From Streptomyces shenzhenensis (GTDB lineage: Bacteria > Actinomycetota > Actinomycetes > Streptomycetales > Streptomycetaceae), in NCBI RefSeq assembly GCF_021462265.1, contig NZ_JAJONF010000019.1, positions 1 through 64,000 of the forward strand: 64,000 nucleotides of DNA. The letters run 5' to 3'. The notes beneath the pieces are model-generated. The model had not been told where the DNA came from. It saw only the letters and a program-made list of their open reading frames with translations, and made no database searches. Below, piece after piece: positions 1 to 7,695 of this stretch; positions within the stretch are counted from its first letter, which is position 1; each line of letters opens with the position of its first letter. Position numbers and translations under genes: made by a program.

Positions 1-282
1 GACTCTATCAGATCCTTTCGGCGTCCGATTCCCGGTCGGCGGGATTGTCTTGAGGCTTTCCGGCTTTCGCCCGTCGGCCTTTCGACATTCACTACGTTAG
101 CCGATTCCCGCCGGGACTCATAATCGAGTTCCAGGAGTTCGAATTCAGGCATGCAGGCATGCCGAAATCGACCCCGTCAGGGGAAGTCGCAGGTAGTGGG
201 TGGCCGCTCCCGGCTGCTGGCGATTGCCGTACCCGGTTCAAGCGGCTCGGGCTACGTTACGCACCTTCCAGGGACGCGTCAA
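1..282 (-). promoter_or_regulatory. Probable rRNA-operon promoter and leader region, reading leftward out of the window
   Basis: No convincing gene lies here. On the minus strand there is a near-ideal housekeeping (HrdB-type) promoter: -35 TTGACG (277-282), a 17-bp spacer and -10 TAACGT (254-259). A second TAACGTAG copy lies at 92-99. Downstream, the minus strand reads a leader containing CGCCGAAAGG and CTGATAGAGTC at the window edge (about 1-25), words I recall from Streptomyces 16S rRNA leaders. Inference: a 16S-23S-5S operon starts just left of the window. The -35 hexamer overlaps the stop codon of mpg. The identity as an rrn leader rests on memory of the motif and is not proven. Confidence 0.6.
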
Positions 283-929
283 CTTGAGCGGCGCCTGGGG
301 ACATGTGCCCGATACGGGCTCACGGTGGGATCGTTGGCGATCCAGTAGCGCCAGGGATGGACGTCGCCGTTGCCGCCCTCGCCGGCGACGCCGGTGCGCG
401 GACCGTTGCGTACCTGGTCGGAGGGGACGGGGGTCCCGGTCAGTATCCGTAGCGGTGTCTCGCCTGCGGCACACGCGTCCGTGCCGTCCAGGGCCCGGTC
501 GACGCCCAGGGCGGTGGCCAGACGAGCCGGCCCTTTGGCCAGTTCTCTGTCGTATCGGGCCGAAAGGCGACGTTTGCGCGCGAGCTCGGCGCCGTCGACG
601 ATCTCGCCGCCCCGGAGCAGGACCGCGCTCGCCGTGCCCTCCGGACCACAGACGAGGTTCATGCAGAACCACATGCCGTAGGTGAAGTAGACGTACACGT
701 GTCCGGGCGGACCGAACATCACGTCGTTGCGGGGGGTGCGGCCGCGATAGGCGTGCGAGCCGGGATCGTTCGGGCCGTCGTACGCCTCCACCTCTGTGAG
801 GCGCACCGCGATCGGACCGTCCGGGGTGGTGCGGACGAGGATGCGGCCGAGGAGGTCGGGGGCGACCTCCAGTACTGGGCGACCGAAGAAGGTTCTGGGG
901 AGTGGCGTACGGTCCGGGGGCGCGATCAT
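279..929 (-). CDS. mpg: DNA-3-methyladenine glycosylase (AAG/Mpg family)
   Basis: 216-aa base-excision-repair glycosylase that removes alkylated purines such as 3-methyladenine from DNA. The family signature is clear: RTFFGRPVLEVAPDLLGRIL near the N-terminus, the catalytic stretch LTEVEAYDGPNDPGSHAYRG with the active-site Glu, then RNDVMFGPPGHVYVYFTYGM. Length is typical of bacterial Mpg. I chose the ATG at 929; an upstream in-frame TTG (974) would add 15 residues with no family similarity. It is a single-gene unit. Its stop codon overlaps the -35 box of the probable rRNA promoter, so the two are packed back to back. Confidence 0.93.
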   Translation of the reverse strand: MIAPPDRTPLPRTFFGRPVLEVAPDLLGRILVRTTPDGPIAVRLTEVEAYDGPNDPGSHAYRGRTPRNDVMFGPPGHVYVYFTYGMWFCMNLVCGPEGTASAVLLRGGEIVDGAELARKRRLSARYDRELAKGPARLATALGVDRALDGTDACAAGETPLRILTGTPVPSDQVRNGPRTGVAGEGGNGDVHPWRYWIANDPTVSPYRAHVPRRRSS

Positions 930-1047
930 GGCGTCCGAGCCTAGTCCAGGCCGCGGACACCAAGGGCTGGTCAAAAAAACGTGCGCTTGCCAGGGTGTGG
1001 GCCGGAACCGGTCGTGGCCGGATCGCGTTTGTAGGGATCAAGGGTCC

Positions 1048-1073
1048 GTACGTAGTAGGTAGTCGTAGGTAGT
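1048..1073 (+). repeat. Short direct repeats before the Spo0M gene
   Basis: GTAGGTAGT occurs at 1055-1063 and 1065-1073, preceded by the near-copy GTACGTAGT at 1048-1056, giving roughly 10-nt periodicity just upstream of the ribosome-binding site GGAG (1077-1080) of the Spo0M gene. One-turn spacing is what a cooperatively bound regulator would use, but simple tandem slippage is equally possible. Confidence 0.45.
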
Positions 1074-1084
1074 AGAGGAGAGTC

Positions 1085-1867
1085 ATGGGGTTCAAGAAGC
1101 TGCTCGCGAGCCTGGGGGCCGGCGGGGCGTCCGTCGAGACGGTGCTCACCGAGGCGAACGTCGTACCGGGCGGTGTCGTCCAGGGTGAGGTGCGGATCCA
1201 GGGCGGCTCGGTGAACCAGGAGATCCAGGGGCTGTCCGTGGGTCTCCAGGCGCGGGTCGAGGTGGAGAGCGGCGACGAGGAGTACAAGCAGAACATCGGC
1301 TTCGGCAAGGTGCGGCTCGGCGGTGCCTTCGAGCTTCAGGCCGGGGCCGTGCACACGGTGCCGTTCGGGCTGGAGATTCCGTGGGAGACGCCCGTCACGA
1401 TGATCGACGGGCAGGCGCTGCGCGGGATGCACATCGGGGTGACCACCGAGCTGGAGATCGCGCGTGCCATCGACTCCGGGGATCTGGACCCGATCAACGT
1501 ACATCCGCTGCCCGCGCAGAAGGCGATCCTCGACGCCTTCATCCAGCTGGGCTTCCGCTTCAAGAACGCGGACCTGGAGAAGGGGCACATCCGGGGGACG
1601 CGGCAGACACTGCCGTTCTACCAGGAGGTCGAGTTCCACCCGCCGTCCCAGTACCGGGGGCTCAACCAGGTCGAGCTGAGCTTCGTTGCGGACGCGCACG
1701 CCATGGACGTCGTCCTCGAAATGGACAAGAAGCCGGGGCTGTTCAGCGAGGGCAGCGACACCTTCCGTTCGTTCCAGGTGGGACTGCACGACTTCCACGG
1801 GACCGACTGGGCGGCTTATCTCAACCAGTGGCTGTCCGAGGTCGGCAGCAAGCGCAACTGGTTCTAG
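1085..1867 (+). CDS. Spo0M-like sporulation-control protein (arrestin fold)
   Basis: 260-aa soluble protein of the SpoOM family. It begins MGFKKLLASLGAGGASVETVL and shows the family's arrestin-like beta pattern, with the conserved G-x-V-x-GEVRIQGG strand near residue 40 and the acidic core around VEVESGDEEYKQ. In Bacillus, Spo0M affects entry into sporulation and cell-cycle control; in Streptomyces the role is less defined but the gene is conserved. No signal peptide. The start is supported by a GGAG site 5-8 nt upstream. A PEBP-family gene follows 65 nt downstream on the same strand, so the two may be co-transcribed. Confidence 0.85.
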   Translation: MGFKKLLASLGAGGASVETVLTEANVVPGGVVQGEVRIQGGSVNQEIQGLSVGLQARVEVESGDEEYKQNIGFGKVRLGGAFELQAGAVHTVPFGLEIPWETPVTMIDGQALRGMHIGVTTELEIARAIDSGDLDPINVHPLPAQKAILDAFIQLGFRFKNADLEKGHIRGTRQTLPFYQEVEFHPPSQYRGLNQVELSFVADAHAMDVVLEMDKKPGLFSEGSDTFRSFQVGLHDFHGTDWAAYLNQWLSEVGSKRNWF

Positions 1868-1932
1868 GCTCGGGAACTGCGGATTCCGTAACCGGTTCCG
1901 TAATCGATCAGTATCGATCAGGAGGTACCGAG

Positions 1933-2472
1933 GTGACCGAGTTCAAGCGGCGGCCGCTCCCCCATGACTTCCATCCGCCCGTCCCGTCGTTCACGGTCAC
2001 GAGCGAGGACATCGAGGAAGGGGCGACGCTCAAGGACGCCCAGGTCTACGCCAAGGGCAACACCTCGCCGCAGCTGCGGTGGGAAGGCTTCCCGGCCGGG
2101 ACCAAGAGCTTTGCCGTGACCTGCTACGACCCGGACGCCCCGACGGGCAGCGGCTTCTGGCACTGGTGCGTGTTCGACATCCCGGTCTCGGTGACCGAGC
2201 TGCCGGCCGGTGCGGGCAGCGGCAAGTTCGAGGGACTGCCCGAGGGCGCGGTGCAGGTGCGCAACGACTACGGGTCGAAGGACTTCGGCGGTGCCGCGCC
2301 GCCGCCCGGGGACGGGCCGCACCGGTACGTCTTCACGGTGTACGCGGTGGACCAGGAGAAGCTCGGTCCGGACGCCGATGTGTCGCCTGCCGTCGTCGGG
2401 TTCAATCTGCGGTTCCACGCGATCGCGCGTGCGCAGCTCGTCGGGGAGTACGAGAACCCCGAGCAGGGCTGA
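1933..2472 (+). CDS. YbhB/YbcL family Raf-kinase-inhibitor-like (PEBP) protein
   Basis: 179-aa cytoplasmic protein of the phosphatidylethanolamine-binding fold. The ligand-pocket signatures are visible: YAKGNTSPQLRWEGFPAGTKSFAVTCYDPDAPTGSGFWHWCVFDIP and later GPHRYVFTVYAVD. Bacterial members are of uncertain function, possibly binding small anionic ligands. I chose the GTG at 1933 because GGAGG lies at 1921-1925 and the product then matches the family length; an open frame extends much further upstream but is a shadow of the Spo0M gene. A strong terminator follows at 2512-2547. Confidence 0.9.
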   Translation: MTEFKRRPLPHDFHPPVPSFTVTSEDIEEGATLKDAQVYAKGNTSPQLRWEGFPAGTKSFAVTCYDPDAPTGSGFWHWCVFDIPVSVTELPAGAGSGKFEGLPEGAVQVRNDYGSKDFGGAAPPPGDGPHRYVFTVYAVDQEKLGPDADVSPAVVGFNLRFHAIARAQLVGEYENPEQG

Positions 2473-2511
2473 CGCGGCGCGCGACATCAGCTGAGCGTTC
2501 ATTGAACGTTT

Positions 2512-2553
2512 GCCCGCCTCTGGTCATGGAAGTGATCAGAGGCGGGCAGTTTT
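2512..2553 (+). terminator. Rho-independent terminator after the PEBP gene
   Basis: A 15-bp stem (GCCCGCCTCTGGTCA with its complement) spans 2512-2547 with a 6-nt loop and is followed by AGTTTTTA, a rare true U-tract in such GC-rich DNA. It sits 40 nt after the PEBP stop codon. Confidence 0.9.
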
Positions 2554-2638
2554 TATTGCGTTGTCCATCTCGGCGCGCCCGTCCAGAGTTGATCCAAGCC
2601 CGCCGGGGGTGGGCAGGTGCACATGGGAGGTGGGCTGG

Positions 2639-3148
2639 ATGCGTGACACGCTGGTACTGAACGCGAGCTTCGAGCCGCTGTCTACGGTGACGTTGAACCG
2701 CGCCGTCGTTCTGGTGCTCCAGGACAAGGCCGTCGTCGAGCAGGCCCACCCCGAACTGCGCATGCGCGGTGCGGATGTGGACATACCCGCGCCTCGGGTG
2801 ATCAGACTGTGCAGGTACGTACGGGTGCCGTTCCGGAGACAGGCGCCCTGGTCGAGGCGGGGGGTGCTGGTCAGGGACCGGCACCGGTGCGCGTACTGCG
2901 GGCGCCGGGCGACGACCGTCGACCATGTGGTGCCCCGGGCCCAGGGCGGTCAGGACTCTTGGCTCAACACGGTGGCCTCGTGCGCGGAGGACAATCACCG
3001 GAAGGCGGACCGGACGCCGGACCAGGCGGGGATGCCGTTGCTTCGGAAGCCGTTCGAGCCTTCGCCGCAGGATGCGATGCTGCTGGCGATGGGGGCCGAG
3101 GATCTGGCGGCGCTGCCCGAGTGGCTGGCGGGGGATGCTGCCGCCTGA
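2639..3148 (+). CDS. HNH endonuclease family protein
   Basis: 169-aa protein with an N-terminal segment (MRDTLVLNASFEPLSTVTLNRAVVL) found in a widespread actinobacterial HNH family, then the nuclease motif at about residues 85-125: CAYCGRR (zinc-knuckle CxxC), TTVDHVVPRAQGG (catalytic DH), and N-x-V-A-S-C with a following NHRK. All metal-binding and catalytic positions look intact. The physiological substrate is unknown. Start at ATG 2639 with GGAGGTGGG 9-14 nt upstream. It stands alone between two hairpins, so it is probably monocistronic. Confidence 0.88.
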   Translation: MRDTLVLNASFEPLSTVTLNRAVVLVLQDKAVVEQAHPELRMRGADVDIPAPRVIRLCRYVRVPFRRQAPWSRRGVLVRDRHRCAYCGRRATTVDHVVPRAQGGQDSWLNTVASCAEDNHRKADRTPDQAGMPLLRKPFEPSPQDAMLLAMGAEDLAALPEWLAGDAAA

Positions 3149-3205
3149 GAGGGCGCCAGGTGTCGGTTGTTCGGCGGCTGCGGCCGCGTTGTGGCTTGAC
3201 GCGCA

Positions 3206-3238
3206 GTTCCCCGCGCCCCTTACGTAGGCGCGGGGAAC
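3206..3238. terminator. Hairpin between convergent genes; copy of a dispersed GCGCAGTTCCCCGCGCCC-type element
   Basis: Perfect 12-bp inverted repeat (GTTCCCCGCGCC at 3206-3217, complement at 3227-3238) with a 9-nt loop between the convergent HNH and SPFH genes. The left arm with its flank recurs at 28323-28341 after tyrS, and a related GCGCCCC hairpin lies at 55822-55839, each beside a gene end. It could terminate both strands. Confidence 0.7.
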
Positions 3239-3256
3239 GTCTGCTTACGAGCGGCC

Positions 3257-4201
3257 CTAGTCGATGTTCGGCTTCTCGCGGCGTTCCTGAGCGGGGATGT
3301 TGCCGCCGCCGTTCGAACCTCCGCCCAGGGAGCCGAAGTTGCCCATCGCGCCGGAGAGGCCCTTGAGGGCGTCGCCGATTTCGCTGGGGACGATCCAGAG
3401 CTTGTTGGCATCGCCCTCGGCGATCTTCGGGAGCATCTGGAGGTACTGGTAGGAGAGGAGCTTCTGGTCCGGGTCACCGGCGTGGATCGCCTCGAAGACG
3501 GTGCGGACCGCCTGGGCCTCGCCTTCCGCGCGCAGCGCCGCCGCCTTGGCCTCACCCTCGGCGCGCAGGATCTGGGACTGCTTCTCGCCCTCCGCGGTGA
3601 GGATCGCGGCCTGGCGTGTGCCTTCGGCGGTGAGGATCGCGGCCCGCTTGTCACGGTCGGCGCGCATCTGCTTCTCCATCGAGTCCTGGATGGAGGTCGG
3701 CGGTTCGATCGCCTTGAGTTCGACGCGGTTGACGCGGATGCCCCACTTGCCGGTGGCCTCGTCCAGGACGCCGCGCAGGGCCGCGTTGATCTCCTCGCGG
3801 GAGGTCAGGGTGCGTTCCAGGTCCATGCCGCCGATGATGTTGCGGAGCGTGGTGACGGTGAGCTGCTCGATGGCCTGGATGTAGCTGGCGACCTCGTAGG
3901 TGGCCGCGCGGGCGTCCGTCACCTGGTAGTAGATGACGGTGTCGATGTTCACGACCAGGTTGTCCTGGGTGATCACCGGCTGCGGCGGGAACGGGACGAC
4001 CTGTTCACGCAGGTCGATGCGGTTGCGGATGGTGTCGATGAACGGGACCACGATGTTGAGGCCCGCGTTCAGTGTCCGCGTGTAGCGGCCGAAGCGCTCG
4101 ACGATGGCGGCGCTCGCCTGTGGGATGACTTGGATCGTCCTGACCAAGGCGATGAAGACCAACACCACCAGAATGACCAGGACGATGATGACCGGTTCCA
4201 T
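3257..4201 (-). CDS. SPFH/band 7 (stomatin-like) membrane protein
   Basis: 314-aa protein with one N-terminal membrane helix (residues 3-22), an SPFH domain (about 25-205; FGRYTRTLNAGLNIVVPFID, DNLVVNIDTVIYYQVTDARAA), an Ala-Glu-rich coiled coil with repeated ILTAEGxxQAAIL-type units (205-250), and a low-complexity GGGSNGGG tail. Family members oligomerise into membrane microdomain scaffolds and may support protease or lipid quality control. An NfeD gene lies directly upstream in the same direction, the classical partner for this family. Start at ATG 4201 with GGGGAGCG 7 nt upstream. Confidence 0.93.
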   Translation of the reverse strand: MEPVIIVLVILVVLVFIALVRTIQVIPQASAAIVERFGRYTRTLNAGLNIVVPFIDTIRNRIDLREQVVPFPPQPVITQDNLVVNIDTVIYYQVTDARAATYEVASYIQAIEQLTVTTLRNIIGGMDLERTLTSREEINAALRGVLDEATGKWGIRVNRVELKAIEPPTSIQDSMEKQMRADRDKRAAILTAEGTRQAAILTAEGEKQSQILRAEGEAKAAALRAEGEAQAVRTVFEAIHAGDPDQKLLSYQYLQMLPKIAEGDANKLWIVPSEIGDALKGLSGAMGNFGSLGGGSNGGGNIPAQERREKPNID

Positions 4202-4331
4202 CGTCGCTCCCCGTACCCTTCTCCGCCTTGGCGCTTCGGCAGATCTTATGGTTGTTGAAGATCTTGCGGGATGAGTCTGACAGACGCACGCACAACTCGG
4301 CGACTCTTCTGTTCAGTTGAGTATTTCGAGG

Positions 4332-4763
4332 TCAGATGACAATCGCCGTGGCCCCCTCGATCTCCACGACGTCCACTTCCTGGCCCACTTCGTAGGCACG
4401 GTCCGGGTCGAGGGCGCGCGCCGACCAGACCTCGCCGGCGAGTTTGATCCGTCCGTCCGCGCTGTCGACGCGTTCGAGTACGACGGCCTGTTTGCCCTTC
4501 AACGCGTCGACGCCCGAGGCGAGTCGGGGACGCTGGGCGGCGTGCCGGTTCGCGATGGGCCGTACGACGGCGATCAGCGCGACCGAGACGACGAGGAAGA
4601 CGACTACCTGGAGCACGACGCCCGCGCCGAGTCCGGCGGTACCGGCGGCGGCCACCGCGCCGACCGCGAACATGCCGAATTCCGGCATCGCGGTCACCAC
4701 GAGCGGAATCCCGAGCGCCGCCGCGACGACGAGCCACCACACCCACGCGTCGATGCTGTTCAC
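4332..4763 (-). CDS. NfeD-like membrane protein
   Basis: 143-aa protein: a cluster of hydrophobic helices (residues 5-70) followed by a soluble OB-fold domain (about 80-143; LKGKQAVVLERVDSADGRIKLAGEVWSARAL, YEVGQEVDVVEIEGATAIVI) typical of the short NfeD form without the serine-protease half. NfeD proteins pair with SPFH proteins, whose gene follows 130 nt downstream. The GTG at 4763 is the best start because it precedes the first membrane helix; the ribosome site is weak. The long frame extending upstream is a shadow of the ABC gene. Confidence 0.88.
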   Translation of the reverse strand: MNSIDAWVWWLVVAAALGIPLVVTAMPEFGMFAVGAVAAAGTAGLGAGVVLQVVVFLVVSVALIAVVRPIANRHAAQRPRLASGVDALKGKQAVVLERVDSADGRIKLAGEVWSARALDPDRAYEVGQEVDVVEIEGATAIVI

Positions 4764-4834
4764 ACAGCCATGGTAGGCCCGGGGGTACCGACCCCGACAG
4801 TGCGCTTTGCCGGGTGAAGGGCCGTCAGGCCCCG

Positions 4835-5626
4835 TCAGGACAGGGGCAGTCCGTGAGCGGTCCAGCGGTCGCCGAGCTGTTCGACGACGAGCGGCAGGCC
4901 GAAGCAGAGGGAGAGGTTGCGGGAGGTGAGTTCGAGCTCCAGCGGACCGGCGGTGAGGACCTTGCCCTGGCGGATCATCAGGACGTGGGTGAAGCCGGGG
5001 GCGATCTCCTCGACGTGGTGGGTGACCATGATCATGGAGGGGGCGATCGGGTCGCGGGCGAGCCTGCCGAGCCGGCGGACCAGGTCCTCGCGGCCGCCGA
5101 GGTCGAGTCCGGCGGCGGGTTCGTCGAGGAGGAGCAGTTCGGGGTCGGTCATCAGGGCGCGGGCGATCAGAGTGCGCTTGCGCTCGCCTTCGGAGAGGGT
5201 GCCGAACTTCCGGTCGACGTACTCGGTCATGCCGAGGCGGTCGAGGAAGGCACGGGCGCGCTGCTCGTCGACCTCGTCGTACTCCTCCTGCCAGTGGGCG
5301 GTCATGCCGTAGGCGGCGGTGAGCACGGTCTCCAGGACGGTCTGGCGCTTGGGGAGCTTCTCGGCCATGGCGACACCCGCCATGCCGATGCGCGGGCGCA
5401 GGTCGAAGACGTCGACCTTGCCGAGGGTGTCGCCGAGGATGGTGGCGGTCCCCTTGCTGGGGAAGAGGTAGCTGGACGCGACGTTGAGGAGGGTGGTCTT
5501 GCCGGCGCCGTTGGGACCGAGGATGACCCAGCGCTCGCCCTCCTTCACCGACCAGGAGACCTGGTCCACCAGAGCCCGGCCCTCCCGGACCACGGATACG
5601 TCCTGAAGCTCCAGAACATCGCTCAT
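4835..5626 (-). CDS. ABC transporter ATP-binding protein
   Basis: 263-aa nucleotide-binding subunit. Visible motifs: Walker A GPNGAGKTTLL (about residue 38), signature LSEGERKRTLIARAL, Walker B ELLLLDEPAAGLDL, and the switch THHVEEI. The sequence resembles stand-alone ATPases of the iron-siderophore/ModF-like group. No membrane subunit is encoded next to it, so it either works with a distant permease or in a non-transport role. Start at ATG 5626 with GGGGAGA upstream. It is divergent from the next gene across 150 nt. Confidence 0.88.
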   Translation of the reverse strand: MSDVLELQDVSVVREGRALVDQVSWSVKEGERWVILGPNGAGKTTLLNVASSYLFPSKGTATILGDTLGKVDVFDLRPRIGMAGVAMAEKLPKRQTVLETVLTAAYGMTAHWQEEYDEVDEQRARAFLDRLGMTEYVDRKFGTLSEGERKRTLIARALMTDPELLLLDEPAAGLDLGGREDLVRRLGRLARDPIAPSMIMVTHHVEEIAPGFTHVLMIRQGKVLTAGPLELELTSRNLSLCFGLPLVVEQLGDRWTAHGLPLS

Positions 5627-5776
5627 GAGCGCGTTGTCTCCCCTTGCAGTGTCGCCGTTCTCGGCTGTCGCGTACGCCTGTGGGCCGGGCGGCGGCGCCG
5701 GTGGGCGCGGCCCCTACGAAATCTACGCCACGAGTGCGGCGCTCCATTCCATCGGTCCGGTCCTTAGGGTGGACGC

Positions 5777-6562
5777 ATGCTCTCGGAACCGCGTTCAGGA
5801 CGCCTCACCGCTTGGGGAAACGCCCTTTTGGCCGGACTTGTCTCTCCGGATGACGCCGTGCTCGCCATCGTCGGCGAGGACGCGGTGCACCGGGTCGAGG
5901 GGCTGCCGGGCGAGTCCGCTCCGGTCGGGCTCACGCTGGCGCTGGGGCGGCTGCGGACGCTGGGGACGGCCGGGCTGCGGGTCGCGCTGCCGGCGCCGGG
6001 GCATCCACTGGGGCTGAGCGGGCCGCCGGAGTTCAATGCGCGGGCGCTGGAGGCCGAGGAAGCGGTGATCTGTCACGGCGCCGCGCTCGGTCTGGTGCCT
6101 GAGGTGTATGAGGCCGGGCCCGCCGGCGATGTGCATGTCGAGGTGGTCTGGCATGTGCTGCCGGTGCGGGAGGCGCCGCCGGCCGACGTGCCGTCGCTCG
6201 GTGAGGCGGAACGGGAACTGGCGGAGGCGCTGCGGGACGCCACCGATGTCCTGTCGAAGCTGGATGTCGCGGGGTCGGGCCCGGTGGCGCAGGCGGCGAT
6301 CGACGCGTACCGGGCACGGGCCGAACAGGGCCGGGAGGTACTGGCGCCGGGATATCCGCCGCGGGCGGTGCGGGTGCTGGAGCTGGCGCAGCGGGTGGGG
6401 CTGCTGATCTCACTGGCCTACGAGAACGGGCACGGCGGGGCGGTGAGCGCGTCGGAGATGGCGGCGCGTTCGCTGGCGCTGCGCCCGGTGGAGCGGACGG
6501 CCCGGCGGGCGCAGGTCGCGGCGTACAACTCGGTGGTCGAGGAGCGCGAGCGGGAGCGCTGA
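5777..6562 (+). CDS. Conserved actinobacterial hypothetical protein
   Basis: 261-aa soluble protein. I recognise it only as a family common in streptomycetes. Features: a compact alpha/beta N-terminal half (LLAGLVSPDDAVLAIVGEDAVHRVEGL..., followed by LTLALGRLRTLGTAGLRVALPAPGHPLGL), and a mostly helical C-terminal half rich in Arg and Glu (VSASEMAARSLALRPVERTARRAQVAAYNSVVEERERER). No signal peptide or membrane helix. It ends in a terminator shared with the convergent chaplin gene. No function is assigned. Confidence 0.8.
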   Translation: MLSEPRSGRLTAWGNALLAGLVSPDDAVLAIVGEDAVHRVEGLPGESAPVGLTLALGRLRTLGTAGLRVALPAPGHPLGLSGPPEFNARALEAEEAVICHGAALGLVPEVYEAGPAGDVHVEVVWHVLPVREAPPADVPSLGEAERELAEALRDATDVLSKLDVAGSGPVAQAAIDAYRARAEQGREVLAPGYPPRAVRVLELAQRVGLLISLAYENGHGGAVSASEMAARSLALRPVERTARRAQVAAYNSVVEERERER

Positions 6563-6583
6563 GGGGGCCGGGGACGGTGCCGG

Positions 6584-6612
6584 CCGGCCTTCCGGGGGCG
6601 CCGGAAGGCCGG
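6584..6612. terminator. Bidirectional terminator between convergent genes
   Basis: Perfect 12-bp stem CCGGCCTTCCGG with its complement around a 5-nt loop, placed between the convergent stop codons at 6562 and 6635. Confidence 0.8.
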
Positions 6613-6634
6613 AGGCCGATGCCGCGGTGCGGTC

Positions 6635-6883
6635 TCAGTTGTTGAGGCCGAGGCTGCCGAAGGCCGGGTTGAGCACGCCGACGGCGTTGATGCTGTTGCC
6701 GACGACGTTGACCGGAACGTCCACCGGGGCCTGGATGACGTTGCCCGAGACGACGCCCGGAGAACCGTGGGCCGCGCCGGCCGCGGCGGCGCCGCAGGTG
6801 TGGGCGGACGCCATTCCCGCACCGGCGGCCACGATCCCGCCGGCCACCATCGTCACGGCCACTGCCTTCTTCAGGTTCTTCAC
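6635..6883 (-). CDS. chpE: Short chaplin, ChpE-like
   Basis: 82-aa secreted protein: a signal peptide (VKNLKKAVAVTMVAGGIVAAGAGMASA, cleavage near residue 27) followed by one chaplin domain (GAAHGSPGVVSGNVIQAPVDVPVNVVGNSINAVGVLNPAFGSLGLNN). Chaplins assemble into amyloid-like hydrophobic fibrils that coat aerial hyphae and spores. Most chaplin domains carry two Cys, at VNVCGN and the C-terminal KCVN; here they are VVGN and SLGLNN, so both are absent. This is the known ChpE pattern and supports the symbol. One Cys remains at the mature N-terminus (HTC). Start is GTG 6883 with AAGGAGGGG upstream. Confidence 0.9.
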   Translation of the reverse strand: MKNLKKAVAVTMVAGGIVAAGAGMASAHTCGAAAAGAAHGSPGVVSGNVIQAPVDVPVNVVGNSINAVGVLNPAFGSLGLNN

Positions 6884-7053
6884 TTCTGGACCCCTCCTTG
6901 GCGATCGCCACGGCGGTCGCCGCAGCACGCACTGGAGAACGGCGGCGGCCGGCAGAGGATGCGCCGTCCGGGTGACATTCCCACGACGGTATGAATCTCA
7001 GCCCGGAAGACAACCATCCGGGGTGCCGCCCGTGAAGCGTTGCGGAGGGCGTT

Positions 7054-7695
7054 TCAGCCGGCCACGCCATGGCGGACGGCCCACAGGGCGGCCTGGGTGC
7101 GGTCGGCGAGGTCCAGTTTCATCAGGATGTTCGAGACGTGCGTCTTGACGGTCTTCTCGGACAGCACCAGGGCGCGCGCTATCTCCCGGTTGGAGCGGCC
7201 GTCGGCGATCAGCCCGAGCACCTCGCGCTCCCGCTCGGTGAGCGCACCGCCCCTGCCCTGGCCGCCGCCTGCCTCCTCCTGGGAGAGCAGGGCGCCCGCC
7301 ACCTCGGGCTGGAGCAGGACGTGTCCCGCGTGCACGGAGCGGATCGCGGCGGCGAGCGCGTCGGGATCGACATCCTTGTAGACGTATCCGGCGGCGCCCG
7401 CGCGCAGGGCCGGGACGACCGTGCGCTGTTCGGTGAAGCTGGTGACGATCAGCACGCGCGCGGTGTTGTCCAGTTCGCGGAGCCTGCGCAGCGCCGCCAC
7501 GCCGTCGAGGCCGGGCATCTTGACGTCCATGAGGACGATGTCGGGGGTCAGCTCCTGGGCGCGCTCGACCCCTTCGGCGCCGTCGGCGGCCTCGCCGACC
7601 ACCTCGATGTCGTCCTGGACCTCCAGAAAGGTGCGCAGGCCCCGGCGGACGACCTGGTGGTCGTCGACCAGCAGCACCCGGATCGCGTCAGCCAC
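7054..7695 (-). CDS. NarL/LuxR-family response regulator
   Basis: 213-aa DNA-binding response regulator. Receiver domain (residues 5-120) with DDHQVVRRGLR at the acidic pocket, the phosphoacceptor Asp in DIVLMDVKMPG, and the conserved Lys in YVYKDVD. C-terminal LuxR helix-turn-helix (about 148-205; LTEREREVLGLIADGRSNREIARALVLSEKTVKTHVSNILMKL). Its start overlaps the end of the upstream kinase gene by 8 nt, so it is the cognate partner. LiaR/VraR-type regulators commonly answer cell-envelope stress; that role is inferred from type only. Confidence 0.93.
   Translation of the reverse strand: MADAIRVLLVDDHQVVRRGLRTFLEVQDDIEVVGEAADGAEGVERAQELTPDIVLMDVKMPGLDGVAALRRLRELDNTARVLIVTSFTEQRTVVPALRAGAAGYVYKDVDPDALAAAIRSVHAGHVLLQPEVAGALLSQEEAGGGQGRGGALTEREREVLGLIADGRSNREIARALVLSEKTVKTHVSNILMKLDLADRTQAALWAVRHGVAG

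Noticed and set aside
151..348. Small plus-strand frame at the left edge
   Set aside because: Lies in the probable rRNA promoter/leader and has no coding features.
238..1308. Long open frame opposite to mpg and Spo0M
   Set aside because: Composition and codon pattern match a shadow of the real genes; no ribosome site or family similarity.
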